A stretch of 64,000 bases of DNA from Cellulomonas dongxiuzhuiae (GCF_018623035.1 NZ_CP076023.1:3410001-3474000); one strand, 5' to 3'; shown: positions 1 through 8,635, counted from the stretch's first letter. Numbers and translations: made by a program. Notes: generated from the letters alone by a model not told the origin.

Positions 1-1
1 C

Positions 2-2167
2 GGCACGGGCATCGCGCCGGGCGTGCCGGCCCCGGCGGCGGCCGGCGGCGACCCCGACGCGGTCGGCTCGACCCGGACGGGACGCACCAGCTCGACGCGC
101 CTGCCGACCGCCGCGCTCGGCTCGGCGCGCACCGCGGCGAGCGGGTCCCGTGCGACGCGGCGGCTCGGCACGTCGTCCACCCGGCTGCGCCGCGCACGCC
201 TGGGCGCCGGCCTGACGACGGTCCCGCCGGCTCCCGTGGACGACCCGCTGCAGGCCGTCATGACGGACCCGCAGGTCCCCGAGCGCAAGCGGTTCTGCGC
301 GGCCTGCGGCGAGCCGGTCGGCCGCGGGCGTGACGGCGTCCCGGCCCGCACGCAGGGCTTCTGCCCCTCGTGCGGCGCGCGGTTCGACTTCGACCCGCGC
401 CTGACGCCCGGCGCGCTGGTCGGCGGGCAGTACGAGGTCGCCGGCTGCCTCGCGCACGGCGGCATGGGCTGGATCTACCTCGCGCGCGACCGCAACGTGT
501 CCGGCCGCTGGGTGGTGCTCAAGGGGCTGCTGAACAGCGGCGACCCCGACGCGGTCGCCGCGGCGATCTCCGAGCGGCAGTTCCTCGCGCGCGTCGAGCA
601 CCCGCTGATCGTCGAGATCTACAACTTCGTGCAGCACGAGGGCGACGGGTACACCGTCATGGAGTTCGTCGGCGGGTGCTCCCTCAAGGAGCTGCTGACC
701 GACCGACGCGATGCCGCCGGGCACGTCGACCCGCTGCCCGTCGACCAGGCGCTGGCGTTCGTCCTCGAGGTCCTGCCGGCGTTCGCGTACCTGCACGACG
801 TCGGCCTGCTGTACTGCGACTTCAAGCCCGACAACGTCATCCAGGCGGGCGACGCGCTCAAGCTCATCGACATGGGCGGCGTGCGCCGTATCGACGACGA
901 CCAGTCGGCGATCTACGGCACGGTCGGCTACCAGGCGCCCGAGGTGCCCGCGGACGGCCCGTCGGTCGCGTCGGACGTCTACACGATCGGCCGCACGCTG
1001 GCCACGCTCGTCCTGGACTTCCGCGGCAACACCACGACGTACGTCGCAGCGCTGCCGCCGGTCGACCAGACGCCGGTGTTCGCGCGGTACGACTCGTTCT
1101 ACCGGCTGCTGGCCAAGGCGTGCGCACCCGACCCGTCGGACCGGTTCGGCTCGGTCGACGAGATGCGCGCCCAGGTGCTGGGCGTGCTGCGCGAGGTCGT
1201 CGCGGCCGACCGTGGCGCGGGCGACCCGCCGCTCACGAGCGCGGCGTCCGTCCTCTTCGAGCCGCCGGTCACCGACCAGGTGGAGCGTCCCCTCGCGTGG
1301 GACGAGCTGCCCGCGCTCAAGGTCGACCCCGACGACGCCGCCGCCGGGTGGCTGTCGGGCATCAACGTGACCGACCCCGAGCAGCGGCTGCGCGCGCTGG
1401 CGGACGCCCCGGACGACACCGTCGAGGTCCGCCTGCTGCGCGCGACCACCGCGATCGAGGCGGGGCGTCCGGAGGCCGTGACGACCGCGGTCGAGTCGAT
1501 CCTGGCCGACGACCCGTGGGAGTGGCGCGCGGTGTGGACGCAGGGGCTCGCGCAGCTCGCGGCGGGCGACGCGGTCGCGGCGCGTGCGTCGTTCAACGCG
1601 GTCTACGGGCAGGTCCCCGGGGAGCTGGCCCCCAAGCTGGCGCTCGCCGTGGCGTGCGAGCTGTCCGACGAGCCCGGCATCGCCGAGCAGCTCTACGCGA
1701 CGTGCGCGTACGCCGACGCCAACTACACGGCGCCCGCGGCGTTCGGCCTCGCGCGCCTGCGCATGGCGTCGCTCCACGTGGACGGCGCCCTGGCGGCGCT
1801 CGACCTGGTGACGCCCACGCGCAGCTCCTACCCCGAGGCGCGGCTCATGCGCGCCCGGGTGCTCGCCCGGTCCCGTCACGACCTGACGTCGCTGGCCGGG
1901 GCGCTGGACTCGGTGCGGGGCGTCTCGCTCGCGCCCGCCGACCGGGCGGGGCTGCGGGTCGACGTCCTGAGCAGCGCGCTCGAGGCCGTGGAGCAGGGCC
2001 CCGCCGCGCCGGGCGTGCGGCTCGACGGCATCCCCGCCACACGGGTGGGCCTCACCGACGCGCTCGAGACGGCCTACCGCGAGCAGGCCGCACTCACCGA
2101 GGACCGCGCGACGCGGGTCGCGCTCGTCGACCGCGCCAACGAGGTGCGGCGGTGGACGGCGTGGTGA
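2..2167 (+). CDS. pknG: PknG-type serine/threonine protein kinase, 5' end outside window
   Basis: Cytosolic Ser/Thr kinase of the PknG family, which in actinobacteria links amino-acid status to central metabolism. The frame is open to the left edge, so the true start is upstream; the first internal GTG is at 23. The order of parts is an S/T/R-rich N-terminal tail with two TSSTRL motifs, a rubredoxin-like zinc site (CAACG and CPSCG), the kinase domain, and a helical TPR-like C-terminus as in PknG. Visible catalytic elements are VVLKG (Lys), YCDFKPDN (catalytic loop, Cys-Asp replacing Arg-Asp) and the DMG metal-binding motif. It overlaps the downstream PP2C gene by 4 bp, so kinase and phosphatase are co-translated. 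The family call is firm; substrates are not visible. Confidence 0.93.
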   Translation, partial: GTGIAPGVPAPAAAGGDPDAVGSTRTGRTSSTRLPTAALGSARTAASGSRATRRLGTSSTRLRRARLGAGLTTVPPAPVDDPLQAVMTDPQVPERKRFCAACGEPVGRGRDGVPARTQGFCPSCGARFDFDPRLTPGALVGGQYEVAGCLAHGGMGWIYLARDRNVSGRWVVLKGLLNSGDPDAVAAAISERQFLARVEHPLIVEIYNFVQHEGDGYTVMEFVGGCSLKELLTDRRDAAGHVDPLPVDQALAFVLEVLPAFAYLHDVGLLYCDFKPDNVIQAGDALKLIDMGGVRRIDDDQSAIYGTVGYQAPEVPADGPSVASDVYTIGRTLATLVLDFRGNTTTYVAALPPVDQTPVFARYDSFYRLLAKACAPDPSDRFGSVDEMRAQVLGVLREVVAADRGAGDPPLTSAASVLFEPPVTDQVERPLAWDELPALKVDPDDAAAGWLSGINVTDPEQRLRALADAPDDTVEVRLLRATTAIEAGRPEAVTTAVESILADDPWEWRAVWTQGLAQLAAGDAVAARASFNAVYGQVPGELAPKLALAVACELSDEPGIAEQLYATCAYADANYTAPAAFGLARLRMASLHVDGALAALDLVTPTRSSYPEARLMRARVLARSRHDLTSLAGALDSVRGVSLAPADRAGLRVDVLSSALEAVEQGPAAPGVRLDGIPATRVGLTDALETAYREQAALTEDRATRVALVDRANEVRRWTAW

Positions 2168-3408
2168 GCGCGACGGACACGGTCTGCCCGGCCTGCGGCG
2201 AGACCGCCGGCGCCGGCGCGCGGTTCTGCGAGTCGTGCGGGGCCGCGCTGGGCGTGAGGGCTGCGGGTGCCGACGTCGCGACGTCGGAGCCGTTCGAGCC
2301 CGCGGCGTCCGAGCCCGAGGCAGTCGAGCCTGAGATGGTCGAGCCTGAGGTGGTCGAGCCTGAGGTGGTCGAGCCTGCACCGGTCGACCGCCCCGCCGGC
2401 GACGCCGAGCCGTCCGTCGGTGCGTGCCCCGCGTGCGGCGGCGAGGTCGCCGCCGACGGCTACTGCACGCAGTGCGGCGCCCGCGCGCCCGTCGCGCGCG
2501 ACCACGCCGAGGAGCAGCCGGCCCCGCACGTCGCGGGCGTCACCGACGTCGGCATGCGTCGACGTCGCAACGAGGACGCGATGGCGCTCGGCGTCGCGGG
2601 CGACGTCACCGTGCTCGTCGTGTGCGACGGCGTGTCCTCGGCGCCGGACTCGGACGTCGCCAGCCAGGCCGCCGCCACGGCCGCGCGTGACGTGCTCGTG
2701 GCCGGCGCCGCGGCCGTCGGGCCGGGTGACGCCGGCGGCTGGTCGCGCCTGCTCGTCGAGTCCGGGCACCGTGCCGACGACGCCGCGCGCGACGCGGTCG
2801 ACGACGCGGTCGCGCGGCAGGACCCGCCGTCGTGCACGTTCGTCGCCGCGGTCGTCAGCCCCGTGCTGCTGGTCGCCGGCTGGCTGGGCGACTCGCGCGT
2901 CTACTGGCTGCCCGACGCGGGGACGCCCGAGCAGCTCACGGAGGACGACTCGGTCGCGGCCGAGCTCATGGCCGGCGGCATGTCGCGCGCGTCGGCCGAG
3001 CGCTCCCCCGACGCGCACGCGATCACGCGCTGGCTGGGTGCCGACGCCGTGGAGACCACCGCCCGCACGGTCGCGACGCGGCCCACCGGGCCCGGCTGGG
3101 TCCTCGCGTGCTCGGACGGGCTGTGGAACTACGCGTCGGCCCCCGAGGTCGTCGCGGACCTGCTGCGCGACGCGACCGGACGTCTCGGCCCCGACCCCGC
3201 GGCCCTGTCGCGCGACCTCGTCGCGTGGGCCAAGGCCGCGGGCGGGCACGACAACGTGACCGTCGCCCTGGCGCGCGTCACCGCACCGGTCACCGGCCCC
3301 GCCGCACCGCTCGCCGACACGCACACGGACGACCCGGGCACGACCCCCACGGTCCGACGCCGCCCGCCCGGTAGCCTCCCGGAAGAGCCCGACCCACCGG
3401 CGCCCTGA
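2164..3408 (+). CDS. PP2C-family Ser/Thr phosphatase with two N-terminal zinc ribbons
   Basis: Protein phosphatase likely opposing the PknG-like kinase encoded just upstream. The start chosen is the GTG that overlaps the kinase stop (GTGA); a GTG at 2152 preceded by GAGGTG is a real alternative. The N-terminus has one zinc ribbon (CPACG and CESCG), an acidic EPEVV repeat linker, then a second ribbon (CPACG and CTQCG). The PP2C domain fills about residues 110-380, with RNEDA, VCDGVSS, GDSRVYWL, CSDGLW and HDNVTVAL supplying the metal-binding aspartates. No membrane segment is seen. The zinc ribbons recur in the kinase and the FHA protein of the same operon, suggesting a shared docking mode (inference). 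Confidence 0.9.
   Translation: MSATDTVCPACGETAGAGARFCESCGAALGVRAAGADVATSEPFEPAASEPEAVEPEMVEPEVVEPEVVEPAPVDRPAGDAEPSVGACPACGGEVAADGYCTQCGARAPVARDHAEEQPAPHVAGVTDVGMRRRRNEDAMALGVAGDVTVLVVCDGVSSAPDSDVASQAAATAARDVLVAGAAAVGPGDAGGWSRLLVESGHRADDAARDAVDDAVARQDPPSCTFVAAVVSPVLLVAGWLGDSRVYWLPDAGTPEQLTEDDSVAAELMAGGMSRASAERSPDAHAITRWLGADAVETTARTVATRPTGPGWVLACSDGLWNYASAPEVVADLLRDATGRLGPDPAALSRDLVAWAKAAGGHDNVTVALARVTAPVTGPAAPLADTHTDDPGTTPTVRRRPPGSLPEEPDPPAP
2323..2376 (+). repeat. 15-bp tandem repeat encoding VEPEV units
   Basis: About 3.6 copies of GTCGAGCCTGAGGTG in tandem inside the phosphatase gene, encoding an acidic Pro-Glu-Val linker between the two zinc ribbons. The copies are nearly identical at DNA level, so length could vary between strains without a frameshift. 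Confidence 0.85.
3372..3377 (+). promoter_or_regulatory. Possible internal -10 (TAGCCT) before the VWA gene
   Basis: TANNNT hexamer at the very end of the phosphatase gene, about 95 bp before the VWA start. The 64-bp gap between these two genes is the only sizeable gap in the operon, so a second promoter here is plausible but weakly supported. Confidence 0.3.
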
Positions 3409-3472
3409 CCGTCGCACCCGCAAGCCGCACCACCCGTCCGACGCCCCACAGCCGCACCGCCGAGGAGCAAGC

Positions 3473-4750
3473 GTGGCCACGTTCCGTGCCGAGGTCTTCC
3501 AGAACGAGTTCCTGCCCGACGGCGGGACCGACGTCCACGCGATCGTGACGGTCAGCGCCGAGGGCGTCGGCGGTGCGGGGACGGCGGGCGGCGGCGTCGC
3601 CGAGATCATCATGATCGACACGTCGGGGTCCATGACGGGCCCGATGCTCGCGGCCGCCAAGCACGCCGCGCAGGTGGCGGTCGACCACATCCCCGACGGC
3701 ACGTGGTTCGCCATCGTCAGCGGCAGCCACGTCGCGCAGCGGGTGTTCCCCTACCCGAACGCGCCGCTCGCGATCGTGCAGATGGAGCCCGCCGCGCGCG
3801 AGGAGGCCAAGCGGGCGGTGTCCCGGCTGCCCGCGCAGGGCGGCACCGCCATGAGCACCTGGCTGCGGCTGGCCGACCAGATCTTCGCGACCCAGCCCGC
3901 CGCGACGCAGCGGCACGCCATCCTGCTGACCGACGGCAAGAACGAGTCCGAGCCGCGCGAGCAGCTCACGTCCACGATCCGCGCCGTCACCGGCCGGTTC
4001 CAGTGCGACGCGCGTGGCGTCGGGGAACGCTGGCAGGTCGACGAGCTGCGCGAGATCGCGACGGCGCTGCTCGGCACGGTCGAGCTCATCGCGAACCCCG
4101 CGGACATCGCGCGCGACTTCCAGTCGCTGCTCGCGACGTCGATGTCCCGCGGCGTGGCCGACGCGCAGCTGCGGGTGTGGACGCCGCAGGGCGGGCAGGT
4201 GCTGTTCGTCCGGCAGGTCGCCCCGACGGTCGAGGACCTCACGGCGCGGCGCACCGTGGTGACGCCCCTGATCGGCGCGTACCCGACCGGGGCCTGGGCC
4301 GACGAGTCGCGGGACTACCACGTGGCGGTGCGGGTGCCGTCGAAGAACGTGGGCGCCGAGCAGCTCGCGGCGCGCGTGCAGGTCGCCGTCGCGGGTGAGG
4401 TCGTCGCGTCGGGCCTGGTCAAGGCCGCGTGGTCCGACGACGCGTCGCTGACCGCGCGCATCAGCCCCGAGGTGGCGCACTACACGGGGCAGGCGGAGCT
4501 CGCGTCCGTCATCCAGGAGGGGCTTGCGGCCAAGGCCGCCGGCGACGAGGCGACGGCGACCGTCAAGCTGGGCCGCGCGGTCCAGCTCGCCGCCGAGACG
4601 GGCAACGACGAGGCGACGTCGAAGCTGCGGCGCGTCGTGGAGATCGACGACGAGGAGCACGGCACGGTGCGGCTCAAGCGCGGAGCGTCCCGCCTGGACG
4701 AGATGGCCCTGGACACCGCGTCGACGAAGACCTCGCGGGTGCGGCGATGA
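3473..4750 (+). CDS. von Willebrand factor A domain protein of the kinase/phosphatase operon
   Basis: Soluble VWA protein, probably a metal-dependent adaptor. The GTG start follows a GAGGAG ribosome site. The VWA fold occupies roughly residues 40-210 and has a complete MIDAS motif (DTSGSM, later a Thr and the TDGKN aspartate). The C-terminal half is beta-rich and then helical with no transmembrane segment or signal peptide. It is preceded by the phosphatase and overlaps the FHA gene by 4 bp (ATGA). VWA, PP2C, kinase and zinc ribbon together resemble the TerY-P type signalling modules described by comparative genomics; the specific client is unknown. Confidence 0.85.
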   Translation: MATFRAEVFQNEFLPDGGTDVHAIVTVSAEGVGGAGTAGGGVAEIIMIDTSGSMTGPMLAAAKHAAQVAVDHIPDGTWFAIVSGSHVAQRVFPYPNAPLAIVQMEPAAREEAKRAVSRLPAQGGTAMSTWLRLADQIFATQPAATQRHAILLTDGKNESEPREQLTSTIRAVTGRFQCDARGVGERWQVDELREIATALLGTVELIANPADIARDFQSLLATSMSRGVADAQLRVWTPQGGQVLFVRQVAPTVEDLTARRTVVTPLIGAYPTGAWADESRDYHVAVRVPSKNVGAEQLAARVQVAVAGEVVASGLVKAAWSDDASLTARISPEVAHYTGQAELASVIQEGLAAKAAGDEATATVKLGRAVQLAAETGNDEATSKLRRVVEIDDEEHGTVRLKRGASRLDEMALDTASTKTSRVRR

Positions 4751-5568
4751 GCGTCACCTGCCCCGCGGGGCACACCAGCGAGTCGACCGACTACTGCGAC
4801 GTGTGCGGCGCGCCCATCGGCTCGTCGACGGGCGCTGCCGCCCCGGCGACGCCCGCCCCGACGCTGAGCACGTGCCCGCACTGCGGGTCGCCCGCCGCGC
4901 AGGGCGCGCTGTTCTGCGAGAACTGCGGGTACGACTTCACGACCGGTGCGACGCCGGTCGCGGCCGCGTCCTCGCTGGACCTCGGAGCGGCGACGGGTGC
5001 GGTGCCGACCGTGGGCATGGCCGCCCCGCCGCACACCGCCCCCGGTGCTGTGCCGGACCCGCTCGAGCCGCCCCCGGCCGTCGCGACGCCGCCCGGCGGC
5101 GACGGGTCGACGTCCGCACCGGCGCCGGACCCCGCCGCACCGCTCGGTCCGCCGCCGCCCGGTGGCGACGCCTGGGTCGCGGAGCTGTGGGTGGACCCGG
5201 ACTGGTACGCCGCCCAGCAGGCGGAGGACCCGATGCCGTCGGTGGGGCTGCCGGTGCTGATCCCGCTGCGGGAGCGCAGCGTGCTCGTCGGGCGGCCGTC
5301 CGCGTCGCGCAACATCCGGCCGCAGGTCGACGCGGGGGCCGACAGCGGCGTCTCGCGGCGGCACTGCCAGCTCAACACCGACGGTCACCGCTGGTGGGTC
5401 GAGGACCTGCAGTCGTCCAACGGCACGTTCGTCGCGCGCGTCGGCGAGCCGCTGCCGGACGACCCGATCCCCACGGGCCAGCGGCACGAGCTGCAGGACG
5501 GCGACCGGTTGTACCTGGGGTCGTGGACGCGGCTCGTCGTGCGCAAGGCGCTGCCGGGCGAGGCGTAG
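4747..5568 (+). CDS. FHA domain protein with N-terminal zinc ribbons
   Basis: Phosphothreonine reader, likely recognising targets of the upstream kinase. The ATG overlaps the VWA stop by 4 bp. Two zinc ribbons lie at the N-terminus (C-x4-H type CPAGH with CDVCG, then CPHCG with CENCG). A long Ala/Pro linker follows, and the FHA domain fills about residues 165-270. Conserved FHA elements are VLVGRPS, SGVSRRHC, SSNGTFV and the GDRLYLGSW strand. No membrane segments are present. It is the last gene of the operon; the 119 bp after it contain an inverted repeat and no gene. Confidence 0.9.
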   Translation: MSVTCPAGHTSESTDYCDVCGAPIGSSTGAAAPATPAPTLSTCPHCGSPAAQGALFCENCGYDFTTGATPVAAASSLDLGAATGAVPTVGMAAPPHTAPGAVPDPLEPPPAVATPPGGDGSTSAPAPDPAAPLGPPPPGGDAWVAELWVDPDWYAAQQAEDPMPSVGLPVLIPLRERSVLVGRPSASRNIRPQVDAGADSGVSRRHCQLNTDGHRWWVEDLQSSNGTFVARVGEPLPDDPIPTGQRHELQDGDRLYLGSWTRLVVRKALPGEA

Positions 5569-5623
5569 GGCCACCTCCCTTCCCGCGAGAGAGCAATCCA
5601 GCCCGCCTCGCACCGTTCGTCGA

Positions 5624-5680
5624 GAAGTGGTCACGCCGACGACCTGCCGTCGAGGAAGTGGGCCCATCTGTGACCACTTC
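5624..5680. repeat. Inverted repeat GAAGTGGTCAC ... GTGACCACTTC
   Basis: Perfect 11-bp arms at 5624-5634 and 5670-5680, separated by 35 bp, between convergent genes. The same core (GGGAAGTGGTCAC) recurs in two other intergenic regions of this window, near 11682 and 57563, which makes it more than a chance terminator. Confidence 0.75.
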
Positions 5681-5687
5681 CCACGCC

Positions 5688-6353
5688 TCAGCGGCTCCAG
5701 CATGCGGGGCGCGCTGCGTCCGGGTCGATGATCCGCGGCTCCGCGGTCGTGTCGAGCACCAGGCGCGCCCGCCGCCACGGCTCCGCGGCGGTGAGGTAGA
5801 GCCGTTGCGCTCCCGCGTACCGGGCGAGCGGTCCGTCCGCCGGGTCGGGGTCGACGCCGTCGCGCGCGACCATCCGCCGGGCTGCCACGTCGAAGGGCAC
5901 GTGCAGGTACACCGACCAGTCCCAGCGGTCGCGCAGCTCGTCACGGTGCAGGAAGGTGCCGTCGACCAGCACGAGGGCGTCGGCGGCGGCCTGGACGGCG
6001 GGCGCGTGGGCGGTCCGGTCGGCGGCACGGTCGAAGGACGCCGGGACGTAGCGGCCGTCCCCGTCGGGGTGCAGGGGTGCCAGCGCGAGGGCGACGAGCG
6101 AGGCGTAGTCGTACGCGTCGCGCCAGAAGCCCTCCGGCGAGAACCGGCCCCGCGCGTGCCGGCGTGCCGACGGGTGGAAGAAGTCGTCGGCGTGGAGCAC
6201 GACGACCGGGCGCGCTGACACCCGTGCGGCGAGCCGGGCCGTGAGGGTCGTCTTGCCGCTGGCACCGATGCCGTCGACCGCGACGAGGGCGCGACGTCCC
6301 GCGGGGACCGCCTCGAGCATGCGCGAGACGGTCGCCTCGAGCCCCTCGCCCAT
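5688..6353 (-). CDS. Uridine kinase-like P-loop NTPase
   Basis: Small ATP-binding kinase of the uridine kinase/phosphoribulokinase-like group, 221 aa. The start ATG gives MGEGLEA and places the P-loop GIGASGKTT about 25 residues in, the usual distance for this family. Further support comes from VVVLHADDFFHP (the Asp-Asp substrate/magnesium motif) and LVDGTFLHRDEL. No lid or nucleoside specificity can be read from sequence. It is transcribed away from the RidA gene at 6492, so the two share an intergenic region of 138 bp. It could equally act on another small hydroxylated metabolite. Confidence 0.8.
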   Translation of the reverse strand: MGEGLEATVSRMLEAVPAGRRALVAVDGIGASGKTTLTARLAARVSARPVVVLHADDFFHPSARRHARGRFSPEGFWRDAYDYASLVALALAPLHPDGDGRYVPASFDRAADRTAHAPAVQAAADALVLVDGTFLHRDELRDRWDWSVYLHVPFDVAARRMVARDGVDPDPADGPLARYAGAQRLYLTAAEPWRRARLVLDTTAEPRIIDPDAARPACWSR

Positions 6354-6491
6354 GCGTGCTCCCGTCGTCGCCGGCCACTGTCCCGCACACACGTCGACCC
6401 CGCCAGGGGCCCGGTCGGTCCGCCCTGCCCGGGCGACCCCGTGCGCGTCCGGGCCTCCCCCGATGTCAGAGGCCGGGAGGACGATACGGAC

Positions 6492-6893
6492 ATGACACGC
6501 ATCGAGCGCATCCGTCCCGACGGGCTCGTCCGGAGCCCTGCCTTCAGCCACGTTGCGGTCGTCCCACCGGGCGCGACGACGATCTACGTCGGCGGTCAGG
6601 ACGCCGTCGACGCCGACGGTCGGCTCGTCGGCGACGGCGACGTGGCCGCCCAGGCGGTCCGGGCGGTCGAGAACGTCCGCACCGCCCTCGCGGCCGCCGG
6701 TGCGACGTTCGCGGACGTCGTCCAGTGGACCGTCCTGTTCGCGGACGGCGCCGACGTCAACGCGGCCTACGGCGCGATCGCCCCGCTCATCGCGTCGGAC
6801 GACCCGGGCCTCGTCATCGCCGCTCGCGTGGCGGGGCTGGCGGTCCCGGGCGCGCTGGTCGAGGTGAGCGTGATCGCCGCGGTGGTGCGCTGA
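6492..6893 (+). CDS. RidA/YjgF-family protein
   Basis: 133-aa member of the RidA superfamily, trimeric proteins that hydrolyse reactive enamines/imines or related compounds. The ATG at 6492 has GGGAGG about 10 nt upstream and gives a standard-length protein; an in-frame GTG at 6441 would add a tail not typical of the family. The C-terminal ARVAGLAVPGALVEVSVIA carries the conserved Arg and Glu of the active-site cleft. A second, more distant RidA is encoded at 33643. The 266 bp after this gene hold no convincing gene, only a 7-bp hairpin at 7052-7070. Confidence 0.85.
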   Translation: MTRIERIRPDGLVRSPAFSHVAVVPPGATTIYVGGQDAVDADGRLVGDGDVAAQAVRAVENVRTALAAAGATFADVVQWTVLFADGADVNAAYGAIAPLIASDDPGLVIAARVAGLAVPGALVEVSVIAAVVR

Positions 6894-7147
6894 CGACGGT
6901 CGGCCGACGACGGCGACGCGGCTCACCCGGTGCGGCCGCCGACCGCCTCGCCGCTGCGCCACGCACCGGACGGCCGGGCGCGTGCACTGCGTCTCTCGCG
7001 GTCGTCGTCGCGCTCGTGCGCAGACCGAGCATCGTGTGAAGGTGGTCGGGTGGCACCTGCGCGAGGTGCCGGTGGCCGCTGTGGCCCTCCTCGACGCCCT
7101 GGCGTCCTGACGTGCCGGCCCGCGCGACTCGACGTGCGCCCGCGTCA

Positions 7148-7153
7148 TAGGGT
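7148..7153 (+). promoter_or_regulatory. Leaderless -10 (TAGGGT)
   Basis: TAGGGT ends 6 nt before the ATG at 7160, so transcription should begin at or next to the start codon. No ribosome-binding site is present, consistent with a leaderless mRNA. Confidence 0.6.
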
Positions 7154-7159
7154 CGACGC

Positions 7160-7639
7160 ATGGCACGCAGCATCGCGACGACCACCCCCGTCGGCCTGAC
7201 CGAGCTCCTGGAGTTCGTCCGGCCGCGGCACCACCTGCTCCTCGTCACCACGCGGGCCGACGGACGCCCGCAGGTGTCACCGGTCAGCGGCGGTGTCGAC
7301 GACGCGGGCCGGATCGTCATCTCGACGTACCCGGACCGCGCCAAGGTGCGCAACGTCGAGCGCGACCCGCGGGTCAGCGTGTGCGTGCTCTCGGACGACT
7401 GGGACGGGCCGTGGGTGCAGGTCGACGGGCAGGCCGAGGTGCTGCACATGCCGGCCGCCGAGGACGCGCTGGTCGACTACTACCGCTGCATCGCCGGCGA
7501 GCACCCCGACTGGGACGAGTACCGCGCGGCGATGCGCCTGCAGGGCAAGAGCCTGATCCGCGTGACGCCGGAGCGCTGGGGACCGCTCGCCACGGGCGGC
7601 TTCCCCGCCGACGTCGCGGCGCGGCTCGACGCGAGCTGA
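7160..7639 (+). CDS. PPOX-class F420-dependent oxidoreductase
   Basis: 159-aa split-beta-barrel flavin/F420 protein. The N-terminal part has the family signature HHLLLVTTRADGRPQVSPVSG, followed by YPDRAKVRNVERDPRVSVCVL, in which the Arg/Lys residues normally contact the cofactor phosphate. It closely resembles the actinobacterial F420-binding branch (TIGR03618-like) rather than FMN pyridoxamine oxidases. It is a single gene with its own apparent leaderless promoter; the substrate is unknown. Confidence 0.85.
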   Translation: MARSIATTTPVGLTELLEFVRPRHHLLLVTTRADGRPQVSPVSGGVDDAGRIVISTYPDRAKVRNVERDPRVSVCVLSDDWDGPWVQVDGQAEVLHMPAAEDALVDYYRCIAGEHPDWDEYRAAMRLQGKSLIRVTPERWGPLATGGFPADVAARLDAS

Positions 7640-7756
7640 CCTCCGCCGAACGCAACGGGAACGCCTCGAGCGCGGCAGAGACGCCTCGAGCACACCGGAT
7701 ACGACACCCGCGCTCGGCGGCCTTCTGCTCGGCGTGCGCGGGACGCCCGAGCGGCG

Positions 7757-8389
7757 TCAGCGACCTGCGCCCGGGTGCACGATGAGCCACGTCGCGACCG
7801 TGGTCTCGTCCGACCGGTTGCTCAGCCGGTGGGGCGTGGTGCACGCGTAGGAGATGGTGTCGCCGGCGCGCAGGACGACGCGCTCGTCGGCGAAGTCGAC
7901 GGTCAGCTCACCGCGCACGACGGTCCCGATCTCGTACCCGACGTGCGTGACGAGCTCGTGCTGACGCCCCGCGACGGTGTGCGGCGGGTAGGTCGACTCG
8001 AAGAAGTCGACGTCGTGCGAGACGCCGGGTGACAGGCGCCGGTACACGACACCGCCCTCGAGCGTCACGGACTCGACCTCGACCGCGCGGCGCACGACGT
8101 ACCCGTCGGGCACGGGCGTCGACAGCTCGACGTCGGGGGTGCCGGACGTCCCGCCGAAGACGTCGACGAGGGTGGCGTCGACGGCCGTGACGAGCTCGAA
8201 CAGCCGGTTGACCGACGGTCGCAGCACGCCGCGCTCGATCTGGGAGACGGCGCTGGCCGAGATCCCGAGACGGCCGCCGACCTCGCGCAGCGTGAGCCCG
8301 CGGTTCTCGCGCAGCTCGCGCAGGCGCGCACCGAGCTGCTCGGCGTCGAAGGACGCCAGCAGGCTCCCGGCGTCCGGCGCGGCGCTCAC
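7757..8389 (-). CDS. XRE-cupin transcriptional regulator of the NCS1/racemase genes
   Basis: 210-aa DNA-binding protein. An XRE helix-turn-helix (about residues 18-72, with LTLREVGGRLGISASAVSQIE) is fused to a C-terminal cupin (about 105-205, with GYEIGTVVRGELTV and AGDTISY). This architecture is typical of regulators of amino-acid, polyamine and purine/hydantoin metabolism whose cupin binds the effector. The GTG start is preceded by GGAGGGC. It is divergent from the NCS1 transporter, and the intergenic region carries several TTCACA half-sites, its likely operator. Confidence 0.88.
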   Translation of the reverse strand: MSAAPDAGSLLASFDAEQLGARLRELRENRGLTLREVGGRLGISASAVSQIERGVLRPSVNRLFELVTAVDATLVDVFGGTSGTPDVELSTPVPDGYVVRRAVEVESVTLEGGVVYRRLSPGVSHDVDFFESTYPPHTVAGRQHELVTHVGYEIGTVVRGELTVDFADERVVLRAGDTISYACTTPHRLSNRSDETTVATWLIVHPGAGR

Positions 8390-8429
8390 GGCTGCCCTCC
8401 TCGTCGTCGTTCACATGTGAAGCGGGAAG

Positions 8430-8445
8430 TTCACACGGTCGAAAC
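8430..8445 (+). promoter_or_regulatory. Candidate GlnR box (TTCAC-N6-GAAAC)
   Basis: Matches the actinobacterial GlnR consensus GTNAC-N6-GAAAC at all but the first fixed base. It lies 22 bp upstream of the putative -10 of the NCS1 transporter gene. GlnR itself is encoded at 28347. Nitrogen control of a hydantoin or purine importer would make biological sense. Confidence 0.5.
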
Positions 8446-8466
8446 CCACTCGGGCTGGTGAAGTCA

Positions 8467-8472
8467 TAGATT
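8467..8472 (+). promoter_or_regulatory. Putative -10 (TAGATT) of the NCS1 operon
   Basis: A TANNNT hexamer about 165 bp before the transporter start, embedded in the TTCACA cluster. No clear -35 is seen at the usual spacing, consistent with an activator-dependent promoter. Confidence 0.4.
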
Positions 8473-8635
8473 CACACATCGTCGAGCTCCTGCAGCCCCG
8501 GCTTCAGGTGCGCTCACGGTACGTGATCCGTCCACCCGCGGCCAGGGTGGACCCCCGGTCGGGTCACCGACCCACGGCACCCCGGTGCCCTCGTCGCACG
8601 CCACCCCTCCCGACGTCCCGAGTGCGAGGACCGCC

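Larger units (their letters stand above)
8410..8476. promoter_or_regulatory. TTCACA/TGTGAA operator array, probably bound by the XRE-cupin protein
   Basis: A perfect palindrome TTCACATGTGAA lies at 8410-8421, with further TTCACA sites at 8430-8435 and 8471-8476 and a near-match GGTGAA at 8457-8462. The last site overlaps the putative -10 of the transporter gene, so binding would repress it. Assignment to the adjacent regulator is by position only. Confidence 0.65.

Noticed and set aside
370..2163. Very long plus-strand frame running into the phosphatase gene
   Set aside because: The first two thirds are Arg/Ala-rich out-of-frame reading of the PknG kinase; only the part from 2164 has real motifs.
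6354..7166. Extension of the uridine kinase-like frame to 7166 on the minus strand
   Set aside because: It crosses the RidA gene and lacks any motif; the P-loop spacing fits a start at 6353.
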